A stretch of 64,000 nucleotides of DNA, taken from the NCBI GenBank assembly GCA_011317545.1, contig WUJK01000008.1, positions 1,550,001 to 1,614,000 on the forward strand, read 5' to 3'. The number at the start of each line of letters is the position of its first letter. Position 1 is the first letter of the stretch. The notes beneath the pieces were generated by a model, which had not been told where the DNA came from, did not search any database, and was given only the letters and a program-made list of their open reading frames with translations. The DNA is from Coniella vitis. Its lineage: Eukaryota > Ascomycota > Sordariomycetes > Diaporthales > Schizoparmaceae. Position numbers and translations under genes: made by a program. Below are positions 24,085 to 36,200 of this stretch, piece by piece.

Positions 24085-24442
24085 TGGCGTTCTCGACCGA
24101 CCAACATTATCCCTCCCAACCGCCCCAGGCATGCGAACATATATCTCTGTGCTGGCTCAATCCTGCTCATAAACCCAGTTCCCTTTATCCTTCATACAAA
24201 ATCTCGTTGCCCCTATCCGACCACACTTTCAGGTGCAAAGCAAGAGAGAAAAAGGAGAGACACAGATGTTCCAAAAAAGAAAGAAAGAAAGATAGAAAAC
24301 CAACCAAGAAAAAAAAACCAAACCTAGGGAACCAAAACAAGGGCAAACAAGCAAACATAACTGAGCAGGCCAAACCATATTTGCTCGGTTTCCGTGGGTC
24401 CGATAGCGGGCGACAATCAACAACGAGAATGTACGGCCAACA

Positions 24443-26857
24443 TTACTGCGGCGCAGAGGAAACCGCAGACAACATTGAGTCGATCTCGCTCATAACATTA
24501 TCATCCACATTCAAGCTATTAATCATTTCGGCCTGGGTAAAGCCGATCCAGAATGCAGGCGTCAGTTGCGCTGCCTTCTTTGCCCGGTAAATTTCTTGGG
24601 CAACGCCCTTGACTTGGCCGCATGCTGTTGCTGCAGCCTTCCATATCATGCTGAGCTTGGACAGGGCGCCGATACTCAGACGGATCTGCTCACGTAGATC
24701 GTCCTCGTCCTGGATAAAGTACAGTGCCCATTCAGACAAATGCACAATCGAGGCCATGGTAATGACACATGTAAAAAAGTGCGTGTGGTGTTGCAGTGGG
24801 ACTGCATAAGTGATCATCTTGGAAATGTCACAAGCAGCTGTGATTGTGTGCCGTGTGTGGATGTTGAAAGCATCCCCTGTAGGCACCGCCCGATACGGCG
24901 CACATGAGTTGACGCTGCGGGCTGGGGAAGCATCGAGCTGAGAATGAGGTTGGTGCAGCATGATGGTACAACTATATAGAATGGTGAATAGAGGTTAGGC
25001 GGAATCGTTCATTACCATCTGGTTGCTTTCGGCTTGTAACCAGCGAGCACAGAATAAGGGCAAAGAGTTACACTTACGCAGTCGTGATGAAATGAGCCTG
25101 GAAAAGCATCTCGTCGGGCGCACATTTCTTGTCGATGGGATCTCTCTTGCTTGGTGGAAGATGTAATCTCCAGTTTGTCAAGTGCGCGTCCAACTTGGCC
25201 AGATTCTCGTCTTCGGGAAACATAATCGGAGGGCATCTCATGAACCGCCCCAGATTTCGAATGGCGGCAATGCGGTAGGCAAAGGATGAGAACGGGCGGT
25301 CTTCGCCGCTGAAGAGTTGATCGTCAAAGTCCTCCAGATACATGGGATGCGGGATATTCTGTTTGCCAAAGAAGGTGAGGGTCAGTCTTCGGGTTTGGGT
25401 CTCGAATAACGGTCGTTTGCTCCTTACCCCTGACAAGTATTGTGCCTCTTCACAAGGAAGGGCCGGGAGTGACCCAATAACGGTTGCATCGTAGAGATAA
25501 AAGTTCGTAATGCGATGGACGCCTGCAATCATGCCGTCACAAACATAGAGATCCCACCATGTCCGTCGCCAGCTCTCCTCAAGCACTGGAACACCTCGAC
25601 CATGCAGCGCAGCAAACTCTCTCGTGTTCAGCCCAATCTCGATTGCTGTTCGCTCTGCATCGGATAGTAGTTCCCGTGCCTTGTCTTGCTGGCAGCTTCC
25701 ATCCAACGCCACAATAAGAAGCAGTAACGCTTGGACAAGAAAGCCGTCCTTGGGCGTAACGGGCGAGTGGCACATGCGCAAGGCTTCGTCGAGATAAGAC
25801 GCCCTTGCTGGCCCGGAGTCTAGGAACAAAGAACCAACATATCTCATTGCAGTGACAAGATGCTCCAACTTCTGGCCTGTTTCACGCATGTGCCGAAAGA
25901 GATGGTCCTTTGGCAAAACGAATGGGTGAGCAGCATGGTAGTGATAATAGAATGAATCAAAGCACTTGTCTGCAACGCTAGCAACTGGTCCAATAGGCGC
26001 GCCGTGCTGCACAGCATCAAGCGGATTCGCAAAAGGCGGGTGTCTGTATAACTGCAAGTGGTTCATGGATGTTGCGGCCGATAAGAAGGGTGCGCCGCCG
26101 CCGGCGCCGGCCGAAGAACCATTTGTTGTAGGACCAGTAAAGGCGGTGCTCGTCAGCCCTGGGGCAACACTGGCGCCCAGTAACATGGGGCAGCTTTCCG
26201 GACCCGGGCCCGGGCCTTGACTGCTTGGGATGATGTCGCCGCCACCGGAAGCATCAGGAGACGACGAGGCATGTCGTTTGTTGGGGTTTTGGGCGGTACC
26301 TCTCCGAGGGCCCTTGTAGCCCCGACGAGAGGCAACATAGATACAGTCGGAAGCGGAGCTCACGCAGCGCGCACATGGCGTGTTCCCGTCACATTTGAGG
26401 TGCTTGCCTCGCTGCAAATCGTCGCACATTAGTACTGGCGGCTCTGGAAGAGAGTCAAATCCGCGTGCTTGAACCGGAGGCACGTCGCCGCGAGTGACGC
26501 AGAAAACAAACAAAAAAGAAACCGAATGCTTGTGAGTACAGCACGAAAACGAGGGGAGAGCGAGCAGGAAGTTCAAGGCAGAGGAGGGGCAGGAGAATTA
26601 GAAGAGGAGGGGAGAGGAGGAGGAGCAGGAGGAGGAGGAATAGCTCTTACACATCCAAGGCACGCTGCAGGAACAGACGGAGCGCTGTTGGCGGCGGTCG
26701 ACTGCGAGGCCTGGTCTGGTGAAAGACGACTGTCTGCAATAGTCGAACTATACAAGCTTGCGGGGCCAAAGTCGCCCATTTGTGAATCGAGGGGAGAGTC
26801 GGAGCTGGAGATGGACTGCGCGGGGCGCGGTGGAGTCGCTGTACCATACATATTCAT
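24443..26857 (-). CDS. Zn2Cys6 transcription factor with fungal_trans domain, about 666 aa
   Basis: Exons: 26857-26651, 26411-25428, 25358-25078, 24971-24443. The intron at 25359-25427 is 69 nt, free of stops and in frame. I call it spliced because it has a GTAAGG donor, a CTGAC branch and a CAG acceptor, and because removal gives the smooth join YLSG-NIPHPMYLEDFDD. Retention would give 689 aa. The zinc cluster is C66-X2-C69-X6-C76-X5-C82-X2-C85-X6-C92, and the first intron falls exactly after C69. A basic linker (RRGYKGPRRG) follows, then a disordered linker. The middle homology domain has CFDSFYYHYHAAHPFV, the RRTWWDLYVCDG motif and FAYRIAAIRNLGRFM. It is a nuclear DNA-binding regulator; targets are unknown. 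Its divergence from neighbours does not identify a regulated cluster. Confidence 0.88.
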
Positions 26858-28119
26858 GATGCAGTCGACGGTGCGGTTGAGAAAAGGGATGAATCCACTG
26901 CTTCGGACCCCAGGACTGAGAATCAAGAAGGTGGTAGTCGACAAGATAAGGATTGTTGGATCGACCAGACGATGTGACAAGTCAGGATGCGAGATAGGAA
27001 GAAGCAGCGAGTGCAGGAAACAGCAGCCAAACAGACGGTCGTTTACACGGAAAGGAGGGAGGCTTGTTATTTGTGGTGGGGGTAGTGGTGGTGGTGGTGG
27101 CGGCGGCGGTAGTGGTGGTATCAAAAGTAAAGAAGCTGCTGCAGCAGCAGTGTCGCCTTGTATCGTCCGTGGGCGTTGAGCTAGAGAGGATAAATCGACG
27201 GGGTATACCAGGACCAGTGGGGGTAAGCTGGATATCAACAGGCCACCCACGTGGAGTCGTTCAAGGGCCCGGGACTGCTCGCGTAGCCCAGGAGCACGTA
27301 ATCTCGAACGTTATTGCCTCCAGGATGCCAACCTTGGGGAACCGGCAGTGCGTATCGATCTAACTGTGTAGCTGTGTAAGTTATAGTAGAGATATGTTAT
27401 AGGTCTCGGGCTTGAGCGGCCGAGGAAAATGATAGAGCGGTAGGAGGGAGGATGAGACGCTGGATTTGGGCGACGGCAGGTGAAGAGGGGGGTGGAAGAG
27501 AGACTGGACGGGTACTGGGCGAACGAAAGGGGGGATGGAGCAGAGTATCGAACGGAGAAGGGGGCAGCAAAGGCGAAGAGAGAGTGGTTGGCGGAGGTGG
27601 GAAGAGGGGACGAGGCGCTTGCCGTTGGCGTTGTGCAGTGCAGAGGGCGAGGTTCTGTTCTGTTCTGCAGAGGAGAACTGCACACTCAACTTGCTTTTGC
27701 GCTCTCCGCCGCCGTACATGTACTAGTCGGCAGCAACCTGCACCCACAGCTGCACCCACAAGACTAGGCTGGCGAGCCTGGCTGGCCTCGTGCGACCACG
27801 GGCTCTCCACGTATCTCGTACCCCGCCGCGGCAGCGTACAGAGGACGCAGAGGCCAGTCTCGCCAGCAAAAGCCGTTGCTTGTGGCACCTCGGGGGTGGT
27901 TGAGCATTGTTTGCAAGCCGTTGCGGCCCGTCAAAGGAGGAAGTGTGTGTGGCCGTGGTTGGTGGTTGTGGCCGCGGCGGTGATTTTCTTGCGTCCTTTT
28001 TGGCGGACGGTGAGTGTTGGTGGCAGTGGTGGTGATGTTTAGCAGACGGCTGAGGGCGCGTTTACTAGGGCCTGCAAGAGCCGGCCCTAAGTTTACACCT
28101 GCAGCCTTGTCGCCCCACA

Positions 28120-28155
28120 CCCCTGCCCCTGCCCCTGCCCCTGCCCCTGCCCCTG
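28120..28155 (+). repeat. (CCCCTG)6 tandem repeat
   Basis: Six copies of a hexanucleotide followed by a short CTG run (to about 28163). Non-coding context, about 1.3 kb upstream of the Zn2Cys6 gene. Confidence 0.85.
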
Positions 28156-28210
28156 CTGCTGCTGCCGAGCACAGCCCTGTCCATGTGTCCTTTCCCATCC
28201 TCGGCCATAC

Positions 28211-28305
28211 TACTATGTACTATGTATTCTCGCTCCTTTCCCCGCTCCACCTGGCCCGTCCACTGTCCACCACACCTGCCACCTCAAGTATTGAGTACTA
28301 TGTAC
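28211..28305. repeat. Three TACTATGTA words, two overlapping
   Basis: TACTATGTACTATGTA at 28211-28226 holds two overlapping copies sharing TAC's final bases, and GTACTATGTAC lies at 28295-28305. All are about 1.4 kb upstream of the Zn2Cys6 gene. Confidence 0.8.
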
Positions 28306-29526
28306 AGATCGCAAGAGATTATCGGCCCCATGCAGCAGGTACTTCCAGTTGCTGCTGCAACACGCGCTATACTCCTGTACCAGCGGCCGTCCACAGATAG
28401 CCGCCATCGACGGCCTTCCTCCCTCCACGCCATCTTTGCATGGTCACAGTATGAAATTCCCGAAGATCGACCAACATGCACCCAACCCCACTGCGTCCTC
28501 GGTACCTTTTGCGATCGATCAAGCGGCTCACCTGCAGTCACAAATCCCACCTGCTCGACTTGCATGGTCGTCTGCCAGGCACAACTCGCTCTCTTGGTCT
28601 GATTCTGGCCCAATGAGCTCGCAAACCCGGGAACCAGCTTCTGTACCTGCCGACCTACTTTGCTGCATTACTGATCTCTCTTGGCTTGCCCAGTGAGCCC
28701 CTCTCTCCCTTTTCTGCGTCGAGCGAGGCCAGGCGTCACAATGACGGGCTGCTTGGAAATGCACTTGGTTGCGCAAAGTCCAGCTGCCAGCCCCCGTGGC
28801 GCACGCGCCCCCGAGAGATTCGAGCCACGACTGGCATGGCATTCAGATTCTCACATCCCGCCCGCCCATGCGCCCCATTAAGGCATCTCACCACCACGTG
28901 TCGCAAACCCCCCCCTCCCCCCAAAAGAAGTCCGCTGTGTATCACTGAACAGCTGTTCGTCTTGCTGTAGCACACCAGAGAGCAGGAAAAGAAAGGATTC
29001 GCAACGAGGCAGCAGAAGAAAGGACACAGTGAAGAAAAAGAAAAAGAAGGGAGAGTCTCAGACAAGCTCATCAAATGGTTCTCCATCGTTCCCAAGGCAG
29101 GCCGAGGCAGGGCCTCCTTCAAGCTCGCCCTCTCGCCCTCTCGCCCTCGTTGTGTGCTCTGCTGCTCGCCATCCAGCAGCCTGCATCGCAGTCACAGCCC
29201 GTGTTGATTTCTCCTCTCGACTGTGTTTCAGACGACTGCACCTCCAGCTGCCTGTTCCGGCCTTGTGCTACCATCGTGGCACTCTCTATCCTCCCAAATC
29301 TGGACCTTGGCAGATGTGCAACCGGCCAAACTGAGATAGTAACTGACATTGGTTGCCCTCCTCGATATCCTCTGATTGGTAGCTCGAATGAGCGCCCGGC
29401 ACACAGCATTGGTGCCAACGTGCTTTATGTCCGTACTCTGCTCGATGTGTCATGGAGCTCGAGCGTACCAATGGAACTGTATCGGCCGTGGCTTACCATG
29501 GTACCCAGGCAGCTGCTACTATGCAT

Positions 29527-29536
29527 GTACTATGTA
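29527..29536. repeat. GTACTATGTA word
   Basis: An exact copy preceded 10 bases earlier by the near copy TACTATGCA (29517-29525), in the gap between the Zn2Cys6 and DNMT5-like genes. Confidence 0.75.
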
Positions 29537-30254
29537 GATGGGTGGTTTGATTTCCGTGTCGCACAACGCAATCACACCATGTCAATAAGCCACACTAAAA
29601 AACACTGACCTTTTGCAAATCGCGCTCTCACTTGCGCTTCAAATCTGCCTAGGACTTTAAATCAAAGCCAGCGCCCCGATAACGTCCCGAATATCAAATT
29701 TCTAAACAGAGCCGTCACCAAAAACGATGAGACTTGTCACAAATAGCTCCCGCCTTCGTCGACCAGTCATTGCGCCTCCTTCTGAAGCCTGACCTAGGGT
29801 GTGATGCTGCCCAATTACTCTTCTTCTCAAGACGATATTGGCTCTGGCTCCTGTTTCATCCGTTTACCGGGACATCCTCCAGCTTCCCGCTTTTATCCCC
29901 CCCCCGGCCGTGTGAGTGGGCTCAGCACTAGGCCACTGTGAAGGATATATGAGTGCTTGCTCATGTTCCGAGCCGCTCTGTTGGAAGATCTACGCCTTTG
30001 ATTGGTGCATCTTGTCTACTGCCAAGTTCCCCAGAGGGCGGCTGCCCGAGTGCGAGACCTTGTCTCGCACAACACAGCCTGTTCCGCAACGTTTTATTAT
30101 TTCGTCCATGACAGCATGACAAGGCAAGCTCACACGATTGCAACTCGCCTGAGTCAATGGCTTAGATGTCGGCGGCGAATGCCACACCCAGCGGTGGCCT
30201 ACTAGCCTTTGACTGATCTATCATCTTCTAAATAGAGTGTGCGAGAGCGCGCTT

Positions 30255-33200
30255 TCATGCCTCGCATACAGTGCCAGCGTTGGCTGACTCGACAGTGCTG
30301 CTTGTCCGCGCGGCTGTCAGAGTAATGTAATTGTCACCCATGAGCATTTGGATGTCATCACGCGGAAGCAGAGAAATCGCGCGGCCTTCTTCGGCTTCTG
30401 CGCAGCTGCCGCCATCATCCGCCGGCACAACCGCCATCTCATGGGCGTCGAAACGCTCCAGGAACTCGGAGGCCGTACACTCATTGAACCGCCCAACAGC
30501 CCGTCCTGGCGCCACCAGCACCTCCTTCTTCATCCTCCACTCCAGCGCATCCACCTCAACCGTCTCATCCATGGCTAGATGGTAGACGTGCACCGTCTTC
30601 TGCTGGCGAAAGCGGATGCACCGGCCCAGCGCTTGCTGCATCTGGGCATCCCACTCGGCTTGGCTACGCGTGATCAAGGGGGACACAAAGACGACATGGT
30701 TCGCATTGTGCAGATTGCTCCCTGCGGCTTGCTCCGAATTGATCATCTGCACGAGGACTCGTTTGCTGCCCTCTTTGAACAACTCCAGCGCCGCAGACTC
30801 GCCCTTCAACACGATGTCATTTGGTGAAACGTAGGTGATTCTGCCTCGTTCGGCGGCAAGTGCCGCATGGATGTCGTCCATGATGACCTTGTTTGGTGCA
30901 AAGACGACCGCCTGGTCATCGGCTGGCATTGCATGGATTAACCTGACGATACAGTTCGCTTTTGGTCCATGTAGTTCCATCTTCGGGTCGAGGTAGGGGC
31001 CGGGATCCGTAGTGATAGCACCAGGGCCCAGGTCGCCGGCGCGAACGACACGAGGGGACGCCGAGAGCTTGCTCAAGGGAATGCAGACGTCCGATATCTG
31101 CCGAGTGCAGCCGCGAATGCCACAGACACGTGACTCGTGGCCCGCAATCTCTCTGGGAAGAGAGCAATGGACGTGGCCGCATTCAAGCGACATGTGATGC
31201 GTTTCCAAGGCCTGCGGATCCGGGTGGAGGCTGCACGACCATTCACCTCGCAGCACCTGGACAATGACCTTTTGCAAGTTGCAGCGTGAATGTGCTACGA
31301 CAAGCCGGTCAATGAGCACCGAAAGCTTGTCGACGGTGTGCATGAGCTGGTCGAAGCACACTTCCATGTTGCCTCCACGGATTCTCTGCTTGCCCTCGAG
31401 AGGGATATGGTCCGTCTTGGGCAAACAGCCTTCGAGAGAGATGTACTCGTCCTCGGAAGCTATGCCAAGCTCAGCTTTGATGACGCGTTTTTGTAGCACA
31501 TCCGCATATTCCACGCTCTTGGAGACGAGACCAAGCCGGGTGCATTCCTCTTGCCAGTCTAGCTTGGAAAGCTTTGTCTTGCCCACTCTGTCCTTGATCC
31601 TCCTCTCGACTTCGAGAACCACGTCTTGAGGCACAGCGTCAAGGTTTCTGAAACGAACTTGATCCTGCGCTTGAATAGTCTCAAAGTCGAAGGCGGGAGG
31701 ATCCAGAGCGAGAGGCCGTCGCAGTTCGCTAACGGGCACAAGGCTCTGAGCCGCTTCGGGGTGCGCCTCTCGGTAGCGTGTCTCCCAAGGAACTTTGTGC
31801 TCCCATTCCATTTTGAGAAGGCCTTGAATGTACAGTGGCAGTCGATCCCAAGCCCGCTCATGCGCAAGATACCAGCGCCGCGAATGGAGTGGTGTTTTGA
31901 TAAGGAGCTTGCTGAACCTCTCCAGGTAGCCTTTCTTCTTGCGCAGTGACGTGGATCTGCCTTTCTCAGAGGGCTCAGGAACATCCACGGGGACGACCGC
32001 AAAGCTCATTTCGTCCCATAAAGCTCCGATCTTGGCCTGCAGCGCCTCTTCGTCGTACGTGATGGCACCCACCGTGGGATCAAGCCCGTGCAGCGCATCA
32101 AGCTCTTGGTGCAGGCCTTCGTCCCAGATGAGTATGCGAAGGCCAGATGCAAATGCATCCCAGCCAGAATAGCGAGCAGTATCGATATCGAGAATGGTCT
32201 GGATGAAAAGCTCCAGGCTCTGGTAGTAGTTGAAGTATCGGCTTTCTTGCACATCGAGCTTCGACACGTGCTCACGGAGACTGATGTATGCACTGCGGTA
32301 AGCAAGATAGATGGCCTTGGCGAGCAGCTCGCGGCCGAGGTCTTCCAAACCCCGGATATTCTGCAGGCTCATGTTATATATGGCCTCTGCGACCAGACCC
32401 GTAGACTCAACCTGTCCCGCCACGGCGTTGCCAGACTGCTGCTGGACGTCCTTGAAAGAGGCCGATGCGCGGATCGTCAGAGCCTCCATGGCCCGCTCTG
32501 TACCGAGCAACTTGACCTTCCAATCCACCAGGCTCATCAGACGGCGGCGCGGATCAGCAGCAACCGCGTTGGCATTGAAGGTCCGACTGCTAAGCTCTTG
32601 TTGAAGCTCCAAGTACGAGATCAGGGCATTGGTGGACTGCGAGAGCACAAGTGGTTTCTGGATGGATGTGACCTGCTTCATGGTGCGCGAATTCTTCCTC
32701 ATGAACGTCTTGACGAAAGCCAGGGCTTGCTGATGTCGCTCCTGCAATAGTCGAGTGGAGTGGCGACTTGTATACAAGACTGTCTCCTCCAGATTGGACA
32801 GGGGCTTCTCAGGAGGATGTTGGCATACAGGAGGTTGGCGTCCCTTGACGAGAGCCAGCGGACCAGCCAAATGAACACTGAACAAATAGGCGATCTTGCA
32901 AACATCGCCCAGTGTGGCGAGGGGCGGCGTGCCAGATAGCATCCACTTCGACATTGCAGCCGCGTTGGCTACAAACTCGGTGACCTCGACATTGGTATAC
33001 GGGAACTCGTCCCAAATAATGCGCGAGAAGCTAAACAGCTCGAGGAGCAACGATGGTCTGCCCTTCACCAAAGCAGGTGATGGCGGATAAGTCCCTGCGC
33101 CACCTCTTGCATCTTCCAGCATCGCACTCAGCGCGACAAGCGCTTGGGTGCGTTCAGAACTGGGCAATTCCATGATCCCCGAGAGCTGGTTGCGGGCGAG

Positions 33201-36200
33201 ACCGAGCGCGATTTGCGTTTGTCTGTACCACGCACGATAGACCCTGGGTGTGCTCGTGATGTTCAAGCTGGTATTGGAGTATTTGAGAAGCTCGTCGTGA
33301 TAATCGGGCTCTTGGAAGATGCGGTTGCTGCAAATGACGATGTCTGCCTGTTGCAACTCGCCAACGGTCATACTCTGCAGTTGAGAGAAGGTTTGGATGA
33401 CATGAATCACGTAGTTCTCGTTGAGGAAGCGCTGGGCTTCCTTGCTCCACTGATCTGTAAGCTGGTTTGGAACAATGACCAGCGTAGCATGCAGATGAAT
33501 CAGGTCCGCCATAGCAGCGTTGTCTCTTCTCGAGTCCATGAACACGCCTCTGTCGATCGTGTGCTGCCGGTCGATGAGGCCAAGGCATACAGCGGTCTTG
33601 CCAAAGCCAACGCTATCTGCCACGACTCTACCGCGGCGGACAACGGGTCTCGTCACTCGTGAAACAGCTCGGAGGCGCAGATGGTGCAGGTAAACCTCGG
33701 CCGTCGCTTGCTCTGTGAATCCAAGTTCGCCCGCATCGTTCTCTCGAGATAGCATCCACTCCAATGAAGCGAGTTGTTCTTCAAAGAGCGCCTTGCCCTC
33801 TCGGAAGCCGCTTGGATGTTTGCTAGTATGGGGCAGCTGGTGCAAAGCTGGGGGGGCTTGTATTGAGAGAGCAGGTAGACTCGGGCGCGCGTCCTCAAGG
33901 AGGCCAAATTCTAGTGCAAAGGTAGCCCTAGTTGGTGTGGATTGCTCGCAATAATGCGGGTGAACGGGCAGCTGAGACCTTGCCTCTTGCATCAAAGTAT
34001 GGGCGCGTCCGACAATGCGGATGTCCACATACGAGACGCCTTTCATTTTCTTGTTGTGAGCAACGAGGCGCGGATCAACATTATGATCAATGCGCAAAGC
34101 CACAGGCTTGTTGCTGCTGCTTGCGTAGTAGGCTTCTTGGTCGGCTTCCAGATGCGTGGCAACGACGGGGCCCACAGCCCTGCTGGTCGAGGCACCTGGT
34201 TTGGCCCATTCCACGGCCGGAAGCCTTGGAGCACAACGGCCACAGTCCTGCTCGAGGAGGTCTTCCTCGGCAATCTGCATTCTGCCTTGTGCAATGCCCC
34301 GTTGCTCCAAGCCCAGGATGGCGCGCTCGACAGCTGCGTAGCAGGGTCCGATCAGACGGCAGAACTCGGCAAAATCAAGCTGCTGTGTAAAGTCCAGGCC
34401 TCTGAGTGTCTTGACCGTAGCCTCAATGGCCTCGGCAGAGTTGCCAAAGACGGGCAACGACATTGTCAGTAGAAGCTGGTCTCGATAACAAGATAGCTCG
34501 CCCGTCGGGTCATGACGCGCGGCAGACTCTTTTAAACCGCCAGATGCGCAGAATCCGTCTTGTGCGCTTCCTCCAAACAAGCGAAAATCTACCGGCGGCC
34601 GGGCCGGGAATGCTCGAGGGCCATCACCCAAACTATCGGCAGCGACAGCGGCAGAGACAGCGGGTAGTTCCACCAGGTGCTGTTCGAAGGGGATCCAATG
34701 GCCGGTAATGAATGCACTGACCGTGATCTTGCGGTTCTGCGTGGATGGATAGCTTGCCTCCATCTCTTTGAGCATCTGATGGATCTGGTTCTCGCAGCAG
34801 ATACGGAGCAAGACTGGTCGTGTTTCTGCTACCGGGGTTCTGCCCATCTCGCGGCTGACAGTCGAAATCACAAACTCGTCCCTGTGTGCAGGACCGATTG
34901 GGTTCACGTCCTTGAACATGAAAAACTTATCGGAGCCAGCATGATGGACCCAAAGAGCGTCCTCGGGAAACCCGCATTCGGGGTGATACTTCCACGTCGA
35001 GCCCTGCAGAAACTGTATGCTGTTTTGCACATCGTGTGGTAGATTATGCAAACCGGACATCGCTTCGAGGTGTAGCTGGCGGTCATCGCGAAGAACGAAC
35101 TCGAGCTGGAGCGGGGCCCTGCAAGGAAGCCAGAGACTCCATTGTACGGGAAACTGACAGGAAGCAGTGGAGGCGACGACAGAGCGTGCAATGGGTTGGC
35201 CAGTCCCGTACCTTGTAATGATTTTCTTTCCGACCTCAGACCATTCGTCGACATGGAGAGTCCAAGTGATGTTGTCTTTGTTAATGATTGCTCTGAGAAT
35301 GAAGCAATCCTTCGCGACATATTCGATGCGAGTAGCTTCAGTCACTTCGATAAAACGGAGTTCATAGGTTGTGCTACTGAAGCCAGCAATAATAGAGTTG
35401 GCGAGAACCTCCATCTCTGTCTGTCCATAACCGCAAGAAGCAAACATGTTGCGAAGACGTAGAGTGCTGGCGCTAGGCACGGCTCCATGCATGGGCAATA
35501 TTGCTGGGAAAAACTCACGTACTCTGGCTTCTGCGTGTGCGAAGCTCAAGGATCCAATCTGGTCATACATCTGTGGATGTTTGCTCATCTTGTGTCGTGG
35601 GTTGCCTTTGCAAGACTTGCAGAGCCAGACTTCACACACCTCGCACACGTAGAGCTCCATACTACTGTACGAGAGAATGTGATGGCACACGCAGCGTCGT
35701 CGAGCCAAGTGGCCCAGCTGAAGGATCTCGGCCACGTCAGTCTTGGGCAATGAGTGAGCGGAAAGCACGACATCAAGCTCCTGGCGTACGCCCAAGTCCA
35801 AGCTCGTAGCCTCGGAGCGGAAAGAGTTGCAATCGCTAGTATCGGTATCCTCAAAGTCTCTCTTCTCGAACAATGTGGTGAGCCAGGCCAGCCCATGCTG
35901 ATGGTCGTGCTCAGCAATGCCCGCCAGGGCTGCCAGCATGGTCGCGCCGACCACAGTGGTAGTCATGGCATTGCCAGCAAGATCTTGAAGCTGGGCCTGG
36001 GTCTCGGTGCTCATGTCAAGGTTTTCTATTGGCAGACCTTGAAGCCTCAAGGCTTCTGAACCTGTGATGGGACGCGCTTCCAATGTCAAGACTGGAATGG
36101 CGCTCGGGGTTAAGCAGCCAGTGGCGCCAAAGGCCGTCCTTGTGTTGACCCGGTCGACATTCTGGCTGCAGTCTATGATCTGAGCCTTGTATCGGGGGTC

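Larger units (their letters stand above)
21913..24442. other. Long intergenic between ABCG gene and Zn2Cys6 gene
   Basis: About 2.5 kb: promoter of the transporter and 3' flank of the transcription factor. It contains (AG)7 at 22311-22324, a purine tract at about 22962-23019, five exact TACATAGTA/TACTATGTA words, and G-rich imperfect repeats near 22451-22475. No coding region could be supported. Confidence 0.55.
26858..30254. other. Long gene-free stretch upstream of Zn2Cys6 gene
   Basis: About 3.4 kb, promoter of the Zn2Cys6 gene and 3' flank of the DNMT5-like gene. Low-complexity DNA: a GTG-rich repeat (about 27072-27120), (CCCCTG)6 (28120-28155) and four TACTATGTA words. Several 100-200-residue open frames exist on both strands, but they are compositionally biased and match no family I know. 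Confidence 0.5.

Noticed and set aside
24185..24423. Apparent small hydrophobic, Phe-rich minus-strand proteins.
   Set aside because: Produced by A/AG-rich tracts read in reverse; no start context or conservation visible.
27452..28042. Overlapping long open frames on both strands (27452-28042, 27397-27888).
   Set aside because: GC-rich, low-complexity, Arg/Gly/Ser/Pro-biased translations typical of random frames in promoter DNA.
29075..29608. 177-residue plus-strand open frame in the long gap upstream of the transcription factor.
   Set aside because: Biased composition, no recognisable family, no splice-supported extension, and it contains the non-coding TACTATGTA word.
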